Shown: positions 6,470 through 8,289 of the stretch, piece after piece
Position numbering within the stretch: position 1 is the stretch's first letter
Layout of the letters: each line of letters opens with the position of its first letter
Position numbers and translations under genes: made by a program
Assembly: GCA_021847125.1 (NCBI GenBank)
Contig: JAJZUK010000007.1
Location: 3,551-11,839 of the forward strand
DNA length: 8,289 nt
Direction: 5' to 3'
DNA from: Pseudomonadota bacterium
GTDB taxonomy: Bacteria; Pseudomonadota; Gammaproteobacteria; Burkholderiales; SG8-39
Notes under the pieces: model-generated
What the model was told of the DNA's origin: nothing
What the model saw: only the letters and a program-made list of their open reading frames with translations
Databases searched by the model: none

Positions 6470-7630
6470 CTACTCGAAGATCACGTCCAGCTTGGCTGCC
6501 TTGAGCGCTGTGGCGCGAGCCGCCATCCAAGCCTTGAGGAAGACCTGCTTGTCGTCCGGCGGATTGGACTTGAGAAACGCATTCCACGCTACGGCCAGGA
6601 TGTCCTGACGCTTGATCAGGCCCTGGTTATGCGCCTCGTGCTCCGCGTTCCACACGCCGGACTCCTTGAACGCCTTCACCGCGCCTTCGTGGTAGGGCAG
6701 CGCCCAGGACAGGATCTGGCGCTTCAGCTCGAGGCCGGCGGCGCCGGGCGCGCCGTCCTTGTAGAGGTCGTAATTCACGATCATCGACTTGGCCATGGAA
6801 TACACCAGGCTTGCCGGCTGCGAGGCATACACCATGTAAATCGGATAGGGATAGTTCGGCAACTCGACCGGGTTCTGCGCCGACATGCCCGGGCCGCAGG
6901 TGGTCTTGTGCGGTGCATAGTAGGGGCTGATCTTGTTCACGCGCGCCCAGCCCGCCTTGTCCGAGGCCGGCGCCGGCGGGTAGATCAGACCGCGCGGCGA
7001 GGCTTCCACCTCTTTCGCCTGGCCCGAGATGCTGGAGGCGATGGCGGCGTCCACCTCGTTGTTGAGGACGCCCTTCCACATCGCGCCGTAGCTGGAGAAC
7101 TCCACCAGCTTGACGTCGTTTTTCGTCAGTCCGCCGAAGGCGAGCACCGCCAGCGCGTTCTGGTTCAGCGCCGGCGATCCGACCACCATGCCCACGCGCT
7201 TGCCGCGCAGATCCTTCACCTCCTTGACCCCGGTATCCTTGGCCACGCCGAGCGAAACCGCGTTGCAGTCGGTTGAGGCAAGGATCAGCCGCAGCGGCTG
7301 CGGGCCCCACTCCTTAGCCCCGAATTCGAGCACGCCTTCCTGCGCGAAATACACGCCCACGCCCATCATCGAGGCCTGCGCGCGCCCGCCCCTGAGCGGC
7401 GCGAGGCGCGCGACGTCGTTGCCCGCCGGCAGCACGCGCACATCGGTGCCGTGTTTGTCTTTGAACATTTTTCCTACCGCAACCCCGATGTTGAAACCGG
7501 ACGAACCGGTATCGTAGGCAGTCATGGTCAGGGTGGAAGGCAGATTCACCTCCTGCGCAAACGCAGGCAAGGCAAACACGCAAGCCGCAGCAGCGGTCAG
7601 CGCAAATAGTTTACGGCGATAATTAAGCAT
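6470..7630 (-). CDS. TAXI-family TRAP transporter solute-binding protein (periplasmic)
   Basis: A 386-residue protein with a clear Sec signal peptide: MLNYRRKLFA, a hydrophobic stretch to about residue 20, and the likely cleavage site PAFA|QEV after residue 25. The mature part resembles the TAXI (NMT1_3-like) periplasmic binding fold: MTAYDTGSSGFNIGVAVGKM (36-55), GGRAQASMMGVGVYFAQEG (81-99), VKEVKDLRGKRVGMVVGSPA (135-154) and WKGVLNNEVDAAIASS (185-200). It should capture the substrate and hand it to the fused permease encoded 28 bp downstream. ATG at 7630 is supported by a strong AGGAGG 4 bp upstream. The mature protein has only two cysteines (122 and 245). The ligand cannot be read; the divergent molybdenum hydroxylase gene hints at an aromatic, heterocyclic or related acid. 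Confidence 0.92.
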   Translation of the reverse strand: MLNYRRKLFALTAAAACVFALPAFAQEVNLPSTLTMTAYDTGSSGFNIGVAVGKMFKDKHGTDVRVLPAGNDVARLAPLRGGRAQASMMGVGVYFAQEGVLEFGAKEWGPQPLRLILASTDCNAVSLGVAKDTGVKEVKDLRGKRVGMVVGSPALNQNALAVLAFGGLTKNDVKLVEFSSYGAMWKGVLNNEVDAAIASSISGQAKEVEASPRGLIYPPAPASDKAGWARVNKISPYYAPHKTTCGPGMSAQNPVELPNYPYPIYMVYASQPASLVYSMAKSMIVNYDLYKDGAPGAAGLELKRQILSWALPYHEGAVKAFKESGVWNAEHEAHNQGLIKRQDILAVAWNAFLKSNPPDDKQVFLKAWMAARATALKAAKLDVIFE

Positions 7631-7634
7631 GACT

Positions 7635-7640
7635 CCTCCT
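7635..7640 (-). promoter_or_regulatory. Strong ribosome binding site of the TAXI binding-protein gene
   Basis: AGGAGG on the minus strand, 4 bp before the ATG at 7630. It is a perfect Shine-Dalgarno sequence, in contrast to the weak or absent sites of the other genes here, and fits high expression of the periplasmic binding protein relative to the permease. Confidence 0.8.
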
Positions 7641-7784
7641 GGTTTTCGTTCTGAAGAACCGACCGCTTCGCCGCGATGTTGGCTGCGGCACTCCTGCTTC
7701 GCCCCACCTTCTTATGCCCCGCGCGGGTGCGAGTTCACATGTTGCCGTCTTCCGCCGGCGCTGTCTAGCGTCTGCGTCCGCGAC

Positions 7785-7847
7785 GGCTAATTTGTTGATC
7801 CGACCACGGCAAACCGCGGAAGTCCTGTCCGGTGTGATAAATTAGCC
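7785..7847. repeat. 9-bp inverted repeat in the divergent control region
   Basis: GGCTAATTT (7785-7793) and AAATTAGCC (7839-7847) are perfectly complementary, separated by 45 bp, with repeat centres 54 bp apart (about five helical turns). The 240 bp between the TAXI gene and the GTG at 7871 otherwise hold no convincing -35/-10 pair on either strand. The repeat could be a pair of regulator half-sites serving both divergent genes, or one arm of an RNA pairing in a long leader. Confidence 0.5.
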
Positions 7848-7865
7848 CCGACATCCATCGGGGTT
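7844..7865 (+). promoter_or_regulatory. Leader hairpin just upstream of the hydroxylase subunit start
   Basis: AGCCCCGA (7844-7851) pairs with TCGGGGTT (7858-7865), eight pairs including one G-U, around a 6-base loop. It ends 5 bases before the GTG at 7871, and the only G-rich ribosome-binding candidate (GGGG, 7860-7863) lies within the right arm. As RNA it would mask the translation start. No T-run follows, so it is not a terminator. Confidence 0.5.
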
Positions 7866-7870
7866 CCCGC

Positions 7871-8289
7871 GTGCCCGCCTACCTGCGACCCACCAGCCAG
7901 TCTGAAGCCCTCGCCGCGCTCGCGCGTGAGCGGCTGACCGTACTCGCCGGCGGCACGGACTATTACCCGTCCAGGGTCGGCAAGGCGCTGACCGACGACA
8001 TCCTCGACATCAGCGCCATCGCGGCTTTGCGCGGCATCCGCGAAGACGCGGCGCACTGGCGCATAGGCGCGACCACCACCTGGAGCGATCTCGCCGCGGC
8101 CGCGCTGCCGCCGCTGTTCGATGGACTGAAACTGGCCGCAGGCGAGATCGGCGGCGCGCAAATCCAGAACGCGGGCACGATAGGCGGCAATCTGTGCAAT
8201 GCCTCCCCCGCCGCAGACGGCGTGCCGCCTTTGCTCGCACTCGATGCGCGCGTCGCAACCGCCGACGCCGGCGGCGGCAACCTTGTCGC
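7871..8289 (+). CDS. FAD-binding subunit of a xanthine dehydrogenase/CO dehydrogenase-family molybdenum hydroxylase, 3' end outside window
   Basis: The frame is open from GTG at 7871 to the right edge: 139 codons, about half of a subunit usually near 270-300 residues. FAD-contact motifs of the CoxM/CutM (subunit M) family are present and correctly spaced: LAGGTD (25-30), IGATTTWSDL (65-74), and IQNAGTIGGNLCNASPAAD (98-116), which holds both the pyrophosphate-binding glycines and the conserved NLCNASPAAD. The subunit passes electrons from [2Fe-2S] clusters to FAD and an external acceptor; the molybdenum and iron-sulfur subunits are normally encoded next to it and would be beyond the edge. GTG is chosen because an in-frame TAA at 7838-7840 limits the frame and no ATG lies between; its ribosome binding site is weak and lies in a hairpin. 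The substrate cannot be told from this subunit. Confidence 0.9.
   Translation, partial: MPAYLRPTSQSEALAALARERLTVLAGGTDYYPSRVGKALTDDILDISAIAALRGIREDAAHWRIGATTTWSDLAAAALPPLFDGLKLAAGEIGGAQIQNAGTIGGNLCNASPAADGVPPLLALDARVATADAGGGNLV

Noticed and set aside
6627..7310. 227-codon minus-strand frame within the TAXI gene
   Set aside because: It is a shifted-frame shadow with Arg/Gly-rich composition; the overlapping frame has a signal peptide and family motifs.
7718..7727. CCCGCGCGGG palindrome in the divergent control region
   Set aside because: Such short G+C palindromes are expected often by chance at this base composition, and nothing around it supports a function.
1..8289. CRISPR arrays, tRNA/rRNA genes, insertion-sequence ends, att sites
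   Set aside because: No regularly spaced direct repeats, no RNA gene signatures and no paired terminal repeats with target duplications were seen by eye.

Overview
The window looks like chromosomal DNA of a high-G+C proteobacterium, most likely a betaproteobacterium of the Burkholderiales/Rhodocyclales type. This rests on the G+C-rich codon use, the TRAP-TAXI transporter, a CoxM-type molybdenum hydroxylase subunit and the MFS family present; it is inference, since no rRNA or other taxonomic marker is in view.

Left part (1-3070) is an accessory region with two toxin-antitoxin (TA) modules back to back. On the minus strand lies a type IV AbiE system: antitoxin/repressor abiEi (543-1394) and toxin nucleotidyltransferase abiEii (559 down to the left edge, truncated by the window), overlapping by 17 bp. 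Diverging from it on the plus strand is a type II module, an AbrB/MazE-type antitoxin (1681-1956) followed by a PIN-domain ribonuclease toxin (1975-2385). Next comes a REP-associated (Y1, HUH) transposase (2507-3070). The 286 bp between the two TA modules contain an A+T-rich patch full of symmetric sequences: two related inverted repeats likely bound by AbiEi, a perfect 14-bp palindrome, and a separate palindrome over the antitoxin -10 box. Both TA start codons lie so close to their best -10 boxes that the mRNAs may be leaderless.

Middle part: an MFS exporter-like gene (3075-4394, plus strand) begins 4 bp after the transposase and converges on the next operon, with 46 bp and no clear terminator between them.

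Right part: a TRAP-TAXI transport operon on the minus strand, periplasmic solute-binding protein first (7630-6470), then a fused small+large membrane permease (6441-4441). Diverging from it at 7871 and cut by the right edge is the FAD subunit of a xanthine dehydrogenase/CO dehydrogenase-like molybdenum hydroxylase. The shared 240-bp control region holds a 9-bp inverted repeat whose right arm overlaps a hairpin just upstream of the GTG start. The arrangement suggests, without proving, that the transporter imports a substrate or relative of the hydroxylase pathway.
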